The position numbers and the translations under genes are program-made. A DNA stretch of 5,134 nt, from assembly GCA_900765465.1 (NCBI GenBank), contig CAAFRM010000198.1, positions 1-5,134 of the forward strand. The letters run 5' to 3'. How positions within the stretch are numbered: position 1 is the first letter of the stretch; the number at the start of each line of letters is the position of its first letter. Below are positions 1-4,988 of the stretch, in pieces. The notes below the pieces were generated by a model, which saw only the letters and a program-made list of their open reading frames with translations, was not told the DNA's origin and did not search any database. This DNA comes from an uncultured Prevotella sp. (GTDB taxonomy: Bacteria > Bacteroidota > Bacteroidia > Bacteroidales > Bacteroidaceae).

Positions 1-40
1 CCTCCGTGTTTTGCGTACCGACGAAGGATTCTTCACCGAC

Positions 41-48
41 TAATTTTG
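41..48 (+). promoter_or_regulatory. Candidate -7 box of the integrase promoter
   Basis: TAATTTTG matches the Bacteroides -7 consensus TAnnTTTG fully and lies 21 bp before the integrase ATG, predicting a short leader. A -33 TTTG box is not found at the usual 19-21 bp distance; the nearest TTTG is at 10-13, about 27 bp away. It may therefore be a weak promoter or a chance match. Confidence 0.4.
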
Positions 49-69
49 AACCTAAAAAAATTAAGGACG

Positions 70-1305
70 ATGAAGAGTACATTTTCAGTAATCTACTACC
101 TCAAACGTCAGGTAGTGAAAAAGGACGGGACAGTACCCGTCATGGGACGCATCACGGTGGACGGAAGCCAAACGCAGTTCAGCTGTAAACTGACCGTCGA
201 TCCCAAGCTGTGGGACACCAAAGGGGGACGTGTCACGGGCAGAAGCACGGCGGCACTCGAAACGAACCGTATGCTCGACAAGATGCGCGTACGCATCAAC
301 AAGCACTATCAGGAAATCATGGAGCGTGACAACTTCGTCACTGCGGAAAAGGTGAAAAACGCCTTTCTCGGACTGGAACACCGCTACCACACGCTGTTGC
401 AGGTGTTCCGGCAACACAACGAGGACTATGCCAAGCAGGTGGAGGCAGGCATGAAAGCCAAAGGCACGTTTGACAAGTACAAGATCGTTTACAAGCACCT
501 GCAAGAGTTTCTCACCATCCGCTACCATGTGAAGGACATTGCCCTGAAAGAGCTAACACCCGCTTTCATTTCCGATTTTGAAATGTTCCTGCGCACGGAC
601 AAACACTGCTGCACCAACACCGTGTGGCTGTATGTCTGCCCGCTTCGGACGATGGTGTTCATCGCCATCAACAATGAATGGCTCACGCGCGACCCGTTCC
701 GTGAGTATGAAATCAAGAAGGAGGAAACGACCCGCAGCTTTCTGACGAAAGATGAAATCCGCCTGCTGATGGAAGGCAAGCTGAAGAATGCGAAGCAGGA
801 ACTGTATCGTGATTTATACCTGTTCTGCGCCTTCACTGGCTTGTCGTTCGCCGATATGCGCAACCTGACGGAAGAGAATATCCGCACCTACTTTGATGAA
901 CACGAGTGGATAAACATCAACCGCCAGAAGACGGGGGTGGTGTCCAACATCCGTATGCTCGACATAGCGAAGCGCATCATCGACAAATACCGTGGGCTGT
1001 GCGAAAACGGCAGGATTTTCCCTGTACCCCACTACAACACGTGTCTTGCCGGAATCCGTGCCGTCGCCAAGCGTTGCGGTATCACCAAGCATATCACATG
1101 GCATCAAAGCCGCCACACGGCAGCCACGACGGTGTTCCTCTCCAACGGCGTACCCATCGAAACGGTCAGTTCCATGCTGGGACACAAGAGTATAAAAACA
1201 ACGCAGATATACGCAAAAATAACCAAAGAGAAGCTCAATCAAGACATGGAGAACCTTGCCGCGAGATTGAACCAAATCGAAGAATTTGCAGGTCGTACCA
1301 TCTAA
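70..1305 (+). CDS. intDOT: IntDOT-family tyrosine recombinase (conjugative transposon integrase)
   Basis: Site-specific recombinase that integrates and excises the element by strand exchange between att sites through a covalent 3'-phosphotyrosine. The ATG at 70 gives 411 residues, the length I recall for IntDOT; the in-frame TTG at 46 is rejected because it lies inside a candidate -7 promoter box, while TAAGGA at 62-67 precedes the ATG. Roughly, residues 1-90 would be the arm-binding domain, 100-220 the core-binding domain and 225-411 the catalytic domain. Visible catalytic residues are K287 (in R-Q-K-T-G), H345 and R348 (in W-H-Q-S-R-H), H372 (in L-G-H-K) and nucleophile Y381 (in Q-I-Y-A-K). 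The usual first arginine of the T-G-L-R motif is a serine, S259, exactly as known for IntDOT; R247 and R285, discussed for IntDOT as possible substitutes, are both present. The reading frame is intact. The next gene follows after 12 bp and is probably co-transcribed. Confidence 0.96.
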   Translation: MKSTFSVIYYLKRQVVKKDGTVPVMGRITVDGSQTQFSCKLTVDPKLWDTKGGRVTGRSTAALETNRMLDKMRVRINKHYQEIMERDNFVTAEKVKNAFLGLEHRYHTLLQVFRQHNEDYAKQVEAGMKAKGTFDKYKIVYKHLQEFLTIRYHVKDIALKELTPAFISDFEMFLRTDKHCCTNTVWLYVCPLRTMVFIAINNEWLTRDPFREYEIKKEETTRSFLTKDEIRLLMEGKLKNAKQELYRDLYLFCAFTGLSFADMRNLTEENIRTYFDEHEWININRQKTGVVSNIRMLDIAKRIIDKYRGLCENGRIFPVPHYNTCLAGIRAVAKRCGITKHITWHQSRHTAATTVFLSNGVPIETVSSMLGHKSIKTTQIYAKITKEKLNQDMENLAARLNQIEEFAGRTI

Positions 1306-1317
1306 AACAGAGAAGCC

Positions 1318-1680
1318 ATGAAACGTGACATAATCATCATTGAGGACAAGGCGGTCAGCGTAACCGGTAACGATGTATGGATGACCGCCGGAGAAATCGC
1401 CGGACTGTTCCACACGGGTGTCCCGGCAGTGAACGCCGCCATCAAAGCCGTTCTCAAAGCGGACGTGTTGAATGACTACGAGGTATGCCGCTACATTCAA
1501 CTTGAAAACGGTCTGTATGCGGATGTTTACTCGCTTGAGATCATCATCCCCGTCGCTTTCAGATTAAACACCTACTACACGCACGTGTTCCGCACATGGC
1601 TGGTGGGTAAAGCTCTCTCGAAAGAAAAGCGACAGGCATACGTGGTGTTCATACAGAACGGGAAAGCCGGGTATTGCTGA
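1318..1680 (+). CDS. RhuM-like small protein downstream of the integrase
   Basis: A 120-residue protein starting 12 bp after the integrase stop, so probably expressed with it. I cannot name a function. The pattern resembles the N-terminal DNA-binding-like part of the RhuM (virulence protein RhuM) family: V-W-M-T-A-G-E-I-A-G-L-F at about 20-31, V-N-A-A-I-K at 38-43, V-Y-S-L-E at 70-74, V-A-F-R-L-N at 79-84 and V-F-R-T-W at 90-94. Residues 20-50 look like a helix-turn-helix. RhuM proteins are usually much longer (about 300 aa or more), so this is a single-domain version or a relic. There is no signal peptide or membrane segment. No strong Shine-Dalgarno sequence is visible, only GAGAAG at 1310-1315, which is ordinary for Bacteroidales. 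It lies where CTnDOT carries its small orf2. Coding is well supported by frame and spacing; the family link is from motif memory. Confidence 0.8.
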   Translation: MKRDIIIIEDKAVSVTGNDVWMTAGEIAGLFHTGVPAVNAAIKAVLKADVLNDYEVCRYIQLENGLYADVYSLEIIIPVAFRLNTYYTHVFRTWLVGKALSKEKRQAYVVFIQNGKAGYC

Positions 1681-1696
1681 ACATACATATAGACGA

Positions 1697-1745
1697 AACA
1701 AAAGGAAACGGACAGCCCCGATGGAGTTGTCCGTTTCCTTTTGTT
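1697..1745. terminator. Strong bidirectional hairpin terminator between convergent genes
   Basis: The arms 1697-1714 and 1728-1745 are perfectly complementary over 18 bp (inner end ACGGACA / TGTCCGT) around a 13-nt loop. On the plus strand the stem is followed by TTGTTTT; on the minus strand the right arm ends in CCTTTTGTT and runs on into TTCG, so both strands give a T-rich trail. It sits 17 bp after the stop at 1680 and 16 bp beyond the stop of the minus-strand gene ending at 1761, as expected for a shared intrinsic terminator. Confidence 0.88.
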
Positions 1746-1760
1746 GTTTTCATGCAGCCT

Positions 1761-2066
1761 TTATTCCATCGGCTTTCGGTAATTCGCCTCCAGCAGTTCA
1801 CGCAATCCCGATTCGGGGTAAAGCACCTTCCCGCCTAAAAGGATAAAGGGCAACACCCTGTTGTTGCGGTATTCCTGCAAGGTACGGCGGCTCACGCGGA
1901 GCAACTCCGCTACCTCCCTATCAGTCAGGTAACGTTCCCCGTCCAGCGGTGGACGGTAGTTTTCCAAAAATGCGGAGAGCCATTTAGATCCTTTGCGCAT
2001 ATTCTGCACCACGGTGGCAAGCGGCTCGTCCTCCAGTGTAAAAACATCGTTGTTCTCGTTCATCAT
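1761..2066 (-). CDS. Small HTH protein, type B (minus-strand pair, second gene)
   Basis: A 101-residue predicted DNA-binding protein of the MerR/excisionase-like HTH_17 class. Two ATG codons lie in tandem (2066 and 2063) and either could be the start. The acidic N-terminus (about residues 3-15) leads to a helical stretch around 17-37. The helix-turn-helix lies at about 47-67, with L-T-D-R-E-V-A-E-L-L then S-R-R-T-L-Q-E-Y-R, followed by a wing-like L-P-F-I-L-L-G-G-K-V-L-Y at 72-83 and a final helix. The L-P-[FY]-x-x-L-G-x-K-x-x-Y wing is shared with the xis2d product on the other strand. It follows the neighbouring HTH gene after a 30-bp gap and probably shares its transcript, ending at the hairpin near 1745. 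The gene position fits the small orf2a/orf2b genes of CTnDOT. Its role is unknown to me: it could regulate, help excision, or be dispensable. Confidence 0.88.
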   Translation of the reverse strand: MMNENNDVFTLEDEPLATVVQNMRKGSKWLSAFLENYRPPLDGERYLTDREVAELLRVSRRTLQEYRNNRVLPFILLGGKVLYPESGLRELLEANYRKPME

Positions 2067-2067
2067 A

Positions 2068-2081
2068 ACTTTGGATTTAGT
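2068..2081 (-). repeat. 14-bp leader motif shared with the topoisomerase gene, HTH copy
   Basis: On the minus strand this reads ACTAAATCCAAAGT, immediately before TATG and the start codons at 2066/2063, within the 30-bp gap between the two leftward HTH genes. It is identical to 4949-4962. It may be a translation or mRNA element, or a trace of shared ancestry of the leaders. Confidence 0.5.
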
Positions 2082-2096
2082 AGGTTAATAATAAGA

Positions 2097-2390
2097 TTAT
2101 CTGCCGCCGGGATAGAGCGTACCGATAAGCGGAATCAGCCTCTTGACTTCTTCCGGCTTGTAATAGAACCTGCGGTTTATCTGCGAGTAGCCGATAAGCC
2201 GCTTGTCGCGTAACGTCTGCAACGTGCGCGGGCTGATTCTCAACTGCCCGCAGACCTCCTCGCCCGTGAGCCACCTTTCCAGCCGCCCTCCGTCGCTCTT
2301 GCGCCTCAGGGCTGCAACCTTCTCCGAGAGGGCGTGGAAGGATGCCACCATCATCTCGAAGGTCTTTTTCTCGATAGATACAATTTCCAT
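2097..2390 (-). CDS. Small HTH protein, type A (minus-strand pair, first gene)
   Basis: A 97-residue predicted DNA-binding protein, first gene of the leftward transcript. I chose the ATG at 2390; a TTG two codons upstream at 2396 is less likely. The N-terminal M-E-I-V-S-I-E-K-K-T-F and the following helix (to about residue 30) resemble the N-terminus of the xis2c product. The helix-turn-helix covers about 41-62, with L-T-G-E-E-V-C and S-P-R-T-L-Q-T-L-R, then I-G-Y at 66-68, an F-Y-Y strand at 75-77 and a last helix E-V-K-R-L-I at 81-86. No cysteine cluster or enzymatic motif is seen, so it is a plain DNA binder. It is transcribed divergently from xis2c across a 207-bp control region. A role in repressing or tuning the excision operon is plausible but is inference only. 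Confidence 0.88.
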   Translation of the reverse strand: MEIVSIEKKTFEMMVASFHALSEKVAALRRKSDGGRLERWLTGEEVCGQLRISPRTLQTLRDKRLIGYSQINRRFYYKPEEVKRLIPLIGTLYPGGR

Positions 2391-2407
2391 ATTCAAAACA
2401 TTTCAGG

Positions 2408-2418
2408 TTTGCCGCAAA
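2408..2418. repeat. TTTGC-C-GCAAA palindrome, left copy
   Basis: A 5-bp inverted repeat around one central base, overlapping the leftward -7 box. The first nine bases, TTTGCCGCA, recur in the same orientation at 2566-2574, overlapping the rightward -7 box. It could be a common operator; it could also be coincidence, since TTTG is part of the promoter consensus itself. Confidence 0.35.
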
Positions 2419-2422
2419 GGTA
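2415..2422 (-). promoter_or_regulatory. Candidate -7 box of the leftward HTH operon
   Basis: Read on the minus strand, 2422 to 2415 is TACCTTTG, a full match to TAnnTTTG, ending 24 bp before the ATG at 2390 and implying a leader of roughly 15-20 nt. No clear TTTG -33 box is found at the usual distance. It overlaps the TTTGC-C-GCAAA palindrome at 2408-2418. Confidence 0.45.
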
Positions 2423-2514
2423 ACGCCGTCCCCGTGAACACATATCGTTTCCCGCTGAAAGGCTGTATGTTGCGCCGTCTGTCCGGGTTACGGAGCCATT
2501 TCTGATAAAAATCT

Positions 2515-2529
2515 TACGTGAGACACGTA
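2515..2529. promoter_or_regulatory. Inverted repeat, candidate RteC operator of the excision operon
   Basis: TACGTG-AGA-CACGTA: two perfect 6-bp half-sites with a 3-bp spacer, centred at 2522, about 40 bp before the candidate rightward -7 box and 76 bp before the xis2c ATG. In CTnDOT the response regulator-like protein RteC activates the xis2c-xis2d-orf3-exc operon by binding an inverted repeat upstream of its promoter. The position, directly upstream of where a poor -33 box would lie, fits an activator site. The assignment to RteC is by analogy; I do not recall the published half-site sequence well enough to compare. Confidence 0.6.
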
Positions 2530-2561
2530 GTGAGCTGTTAAAGCCCCTTTTGTTTATTGCC

Positions 2562-2569
2562 GAATTTTG
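2562..2569 (+). promoter_or_regulatory. Candidate -7 box of the xis2c operon promoter
   Basis: GAATTTTG matches TAnnTTTG except at its first base and lies 28 bp before the xis2c ATG, predicting a leader of about 20 nt. At the -33 distance (about 2536-2541) only TGTTA is seen, not TTTG. A weak core preceded by the 2515-2529 inverted repeat fits activator-dependent expression. The adjoining TTTGCCGCA (2566-2574) repeats an element at the leftward promoter. Confidence 0.45.
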
Positions 2570-2597
2570 CCGCAGAAACCAAAAGAAAGAACTGAAT

Positions 2598-2957
2598 ATG
2601 AAAGTAATAACGATGGAAAGTTCCGCTTTCACCGCATTGACGGAACAGATAGCCGAGATAGCGGCACACGTGCGTGCCGTTTCCGGCGAAAGAAAGGAAA
2701 AATCCGCAGACAGGTTGCTCACCACCAGTGAGGCGGCGCATCTGTTGAATGTGAGTACCCGCACCCTCCAGCGTATGCGTAACGAGCATCGCATCGGCTA
2801 TGTAGTGCTGCGCGGCAAATGCCGCTACCGACAGTCTGAAATCGACCGCCTGCTTGCGGACTGCACCGTCATGGAAGACGCGGCGACACCGACGGAACTG
2901 AAACGCAACCATACGCTACGCACGGGCGGCGGCAAACCCAAAAGAAGGAGGACGTGA
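2598..2957 (+). CDS. xis2c: Xis2c-like excisionase (HTH, type A)
   Basis: A small basic DNA-binding protein of 119 residues, first gene of the excision operon. In CTnDOT, Xis2c acts with Xis2d and IntDOT to assemble the excision complex. The ATG at 2598 is preferred over an in-frame TTG at 2550, which lies upstream of the candidate promoter. Residues 1-30 form a probable helix that starts M-K-V-I-T-M-E and resembles the type A protein on the opposite strand. The helix-turn-helix is at about 41-62, with L-T-T-S-E-A-A-H-L-L then S-T-R-T-L-Q-R-M-R, followed by I-G-Y at 66-68, an R-Y-R strand and the helix E-I-D-R-L-L. The C-terminal tail (about 104-119) is rich in lysine and arginine and ends K-R-R-R-T, probably for non-specific DNA contact. 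The stop codon is 3 bp from xis2d. Naming rests on order and similarity from memory. Confidence 0.88.
   Translation: MKVITMESSAFTALTEQIAEIAAHVRAVSGERKEKSADRLLTTSEAAHLLNVSTRTLQRMRNEHRIGYVVLRGKCRYRQSEIDRLLADCTVMEDAATPTELKRNHTLRTGGGKPKRRRT
2945..2951 (+). promoter_or_regulatory. Strong Shine-Dalgarno site for xis2d
   Basis: AAGGAGG lies 9 bp before the xis2d ATG, inside the last codons of xis2c. It is near-perfect, whereas the other genes here have weak or no Shine-Dalgarno sequences, as is usual for Bacteroidales. It fixes the xis2d start and suggests coupled translation of the two excisionases. Confidence 0.75.
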
Positions 2958-2960
2958 CAT

Positions 2961-3311
2961 ATGGAACTGCTTACCCGAAACAATTTTGAGAGCTGGATGC
3001 GGAAGCTGATGGAACGGCTCGACCGTCAGGACGAACTGCTGCTGTCCTTGCAGCCGTCCGGCAAAGCCCCGAACCCGATGGAGCGTATCAGGATGTTCGA
3101 CAACCAAGACCTCTGTATGCTGCTCCAGATAAGCAAGCGTACCCTGCAACGCTACCGCAGCATCGGCGCGTTGCCGTACAAGACGCTCGGCAAAAAGACC
3201 TATTACAGCGAAGAGGACGTGCTGACGTTCCTTTCCGGACACGTAAAGGATTTCAAAAAAGAAGATATAGCCTTCTACAAGGCTCGTATCCATAATTTCT
3301 TTCAAAAATAA
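2961..3311 (+). CDS. xis2d: Xis2d-like excisionase (HTH, type B)
   Basis: A 116-residue predicted DNA-binding protein, second gene of the excision operon. In CTnDOT, Xis2d is required with Xis2c for excision. Residues 1-32 form a charged probable helix, then a proline-containing linker (about 33-40). The helix-turn-helix is at about 46-67, with F-D-N-Q-D-L-C-M-L-L and S-K-R-T-L-Q-R-Y-R, followed by the wing L-P-Y-K-T-L-G-K-K-T-Y-Y at 71-82 and the helix E-E-D-V-L-T-F-L. A lysine-rich C-terminal helix (about 96-116) completes it. The wing pattern matches the type B protein encoded at 1761-2066. The start is fixed by the strong ribosome site at 2945-2951. Only 20 bp separate it from the next gene, so it belongs to the same operon. 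Some databases may label such proteins simply helix-turn-helix domain protein. Confidence 0.88.
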   Translation: MELLTRNNFESWMRKLMERLDRQDELLLSLQPSGKAPNPMERIRMFDNQDLCMLLQISKRTLQRYRSIGALPYKTLGKKTYYSEEDVLTFLSGHVKDFKKEDIAFYKARIHNFFQK

Positions 3312-3331
3312 CCCATTAAAACATTTTTCAA

Positions 3332-4933
3332 ATGGCAAAGAAAAAAAGCGAAAAGGACGTGCTGATAGTCCGTGACGAGAAGACGGGCGAGATCAGCGTG
3401 GTAGCCGGGCTGGATGCCGACGGTTCCCCCAAGCGCACCCCCGCGAAAGCGGAGAACGCGCAGAGTTTCCTGCAATTCGACCGCCACGGCGACGTGCTGG
3501 ACAACTTCTTCAAAAACTTCTTCCGGCAGTGCAAGGAACCCAGCCGCTTCGGTTTCTACCGTGTCGCGGCAGACCAAGCCGACAAACTGATGGAGGTGAT
3601 GAAAGACCTGCTGAAAGACCCCGAAGCCAACAAGGAACTGCTTGCGCCCCACAAGGTGGACACTTCCGGCTACGAAAAGCAGGTGAAGGAAGAACAGACC
3701 GCCGGAAAGACGGAGCAGACGGAACAAAAGCAGGAAGAGCAGCCCAAAGAAAACCAAAAACAGGAAGAAATGGAAAAGAAGCAGGAACAGAATCAGGAAG
3801 GCCCGCAACAACAGACGCAAGGCAGACGGGGCTACCAGCCCATTGACGAGAGCAAAATCAACTGGCAGGAGCTGGAAGAGAAATGGGGCGTGAAACGTGA
3901 CGACCTTGAAAAGTCCGGCGACCTTCAGAAGATGCTCAACTACGGCAAGTCCGATTTGGTGAAAGTGTCGCCCAAGTTCGGCGGCGAGGCTTTCGAGCTG
4001 GATGCCCGCCTTTCCTTCAAGAAAGACGGTGAAGGCAATGTCAGCCTCGTGCCGCATTTCATCCGCAAGGAGCAGAAACTCGACGAGTACAAGGAACACA
4101 AGTTCTCCGACGAAGACCGTAAGAACCTGCGCGAAACGGGCAACCTCGGCAGGGTCGTGGACATCGTGGACAGGGAAACGGGTGAAATCATCCCCTCGTT
4201 CATCAGCATAGACCGCAAGACGAATGAAATCACAGACATACCAGCAAACAAGGTACGCATACCGGAGCGCATCGGAAAGACGGAAATCACCAAACAGGAA
4301 CAGGATATGTTGCGTGCCGGGCTGCCCGTGCGCGACAAGCTCATCGAGCGTAACGACGGCAGGAAGTTCGTCACCACCCTCCAAGTGAATGTAGAGCAGC
4401 GAGGCGTGGAGTTCGTACCGGGAACCGGCAGGTCGCCCCGTACCGCCCAGACGCAGGAAGCCAAGAACAATCCCACACAGGGACAGGCGCAGGGTATGGA
4501 AAACTCCGCAGCCCCACAGAAAGAGCAACGCCGCAACACGTGGACGAACGCCGACGGCAGCATCCGCCCCATCAGCAAATGGAGCGGTGTGAACTTCACC
4601 GACCAGCAGAAAGCCGATTACGCGGCAGGCAAAGCCATCAAACTGGAGAACGTGACCGACAAGCAAGGCTTCCACGCCACGATGTACATCAAGTTCAACC
4701 CGGAGAAGGGACGTCCGTACCGCTACGACACCAACCCCGACAACGCGCAGAAGGTCGCCCCGTCCAACGAGAGCCGCACACAGGTGGCGGTGAACAGCGA
4801 AGGAAAGACCAACGAGGCGACCAAGAACCTGAAAGAGCCGTTGCTGAAAGGGCAGACCGCTCCGAAAGACGACAAACAGCAAAAGCAGCAGGAAAAGCCT
4901 CAGAAGAAAAACAACAAGGGCATGAAGATGTAA
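3332..4933 (+). CDS. DUF4099/DUF3945 protein (orf3 of the excision operon)
   Basis: A 533-residue soluble, highly charged protein of unknown biochemical function, in the place of CTnDOT orf3 between xis2d and exc. Residues 1-110 form a conserved-looking N-terminal region starting M-A-K-K-K. Residues 117-167 are a glutamine/glutamate/lysine-rich linker, probably flexible or coiled coil. A DUF4099-like segment spans about 168-255 (I-N-W-Q-E-L-E, then L-N-Y-G-K-S-D-L-V and D-A-R-L-S-F). A first DUF3945-like unit spans about 258-362 (F-S-D-E-D-R-K-N-L, T-G-N-L-G-R-V-V, T-G-E-I-I, S-I-D-R-K-T-N-E, V-R-I-P). A shorter second unit starts at 422 (F-T-D-Q-Q-K-A-D-Y) and runs to about 470. The tail from 480 is lysine/glutamine-rich and ends K-G-M-K-M. 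No catalytic motif, signal peptide or membrane segment is visible. Its steady neighbourhood with topoisomerase III suggests a DNA-processing partner, which is inference. There is no clear Shine-Dalgarno sequence. Confidence 0.93.
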   Translation: MAKKKSEKDVLIVRDEKTGEISVVAGLDADGSPKRTPAKAENAQSFLQFDRHGDVLDNFFKNFFRQCKEPSRFGFYRVAADQADKLMEVMKDLLKDPEANKELLAPHKVDTSGYEKQVKEEQTAGKTEQTEQKQEEQPKENQKQEEMEKKQEQNQEGPQQQTQGRRGYQPIDESKINWQELEEKWGVKRDDLEKSGDLQKMLNYGKSDLVKVSPKFGGEAFELDARLSFKKDGEGNVSLVPHFIRKEQKLDEYKEHKFSDEDRKNLRETGNLGRVVDIVDRETGEIIPSFISIDRKTNEITDIPANKVRIPERIGKTEITKQEQDMLRAGLPVRDKLIERNDGRKFVTTLQVNVEQRGVEFVPGTGRSPRTAQTQEAKNNPTQGQAQGMENSAAPQKEQRRNTWTNADGSIRPISKWSGVNFTDQQKADYAAGKAIKLENVTDKQGFHATMYIKFNPEKGRPYRYDTNPDNAQKVAPSNESRTQVAVNSEGKTNEATKNLKEPLLKGQTAPKDDKQQKQQEKPQKKNNKGMKM

Positions 4934-4948
4934 CATCCCGTGTCCGCC

Positions 4949-4962
4949 ACTAAATCCAAAGT
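4949..4962 (+). repeat. 14-bp leader motif shared with the minus-strand HTH gene, topoisomerase copy
   Basis: ACTAAATCCAAAGT lies in the 55-bp gap before the topoisomerase ATG. The identical sequence in the opposite genomic orientation (2081 to 2068) precedes the ATG of the minus-strand gene starting at 2066, so both copies have the same orientation relative to the gene they precede. Confidence 0.5.
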
Positions 4963-4988
4963 AATAATCCATTAAAAAGTAAAACAGC

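Noticed and set aside
9..14. TTTTGC as a possible attachment-site core of CTnDOT type (GTANNTTTGC)
   Set aside because: Only the TTTGC half matches and the GTA half does not; the site would also need arm-type sites, and the element end probably lies outside the window.
46..69. Upstream TTG start for the integrase
   Set aside because: It lies within a candidate promoter box and would add eight residues not expected for the 411-residue IntDOT family; the ATG at 70 has a plausible ribosome site.
814..1500. A 228-codon minus-strand frame opposite the 3' end of the integrase
   Set aside because: It is antisense to the conserved catalytic domain and runs across the int/RhuM-like boundary; no recognisable motif and no promoter or ribosome site.
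2203..2505. A 100-codon plus-strand frame across the divergent control region
   Set aside because: It is antisense to the type A HTH gene and covers the promoters; no recognisable protein features.
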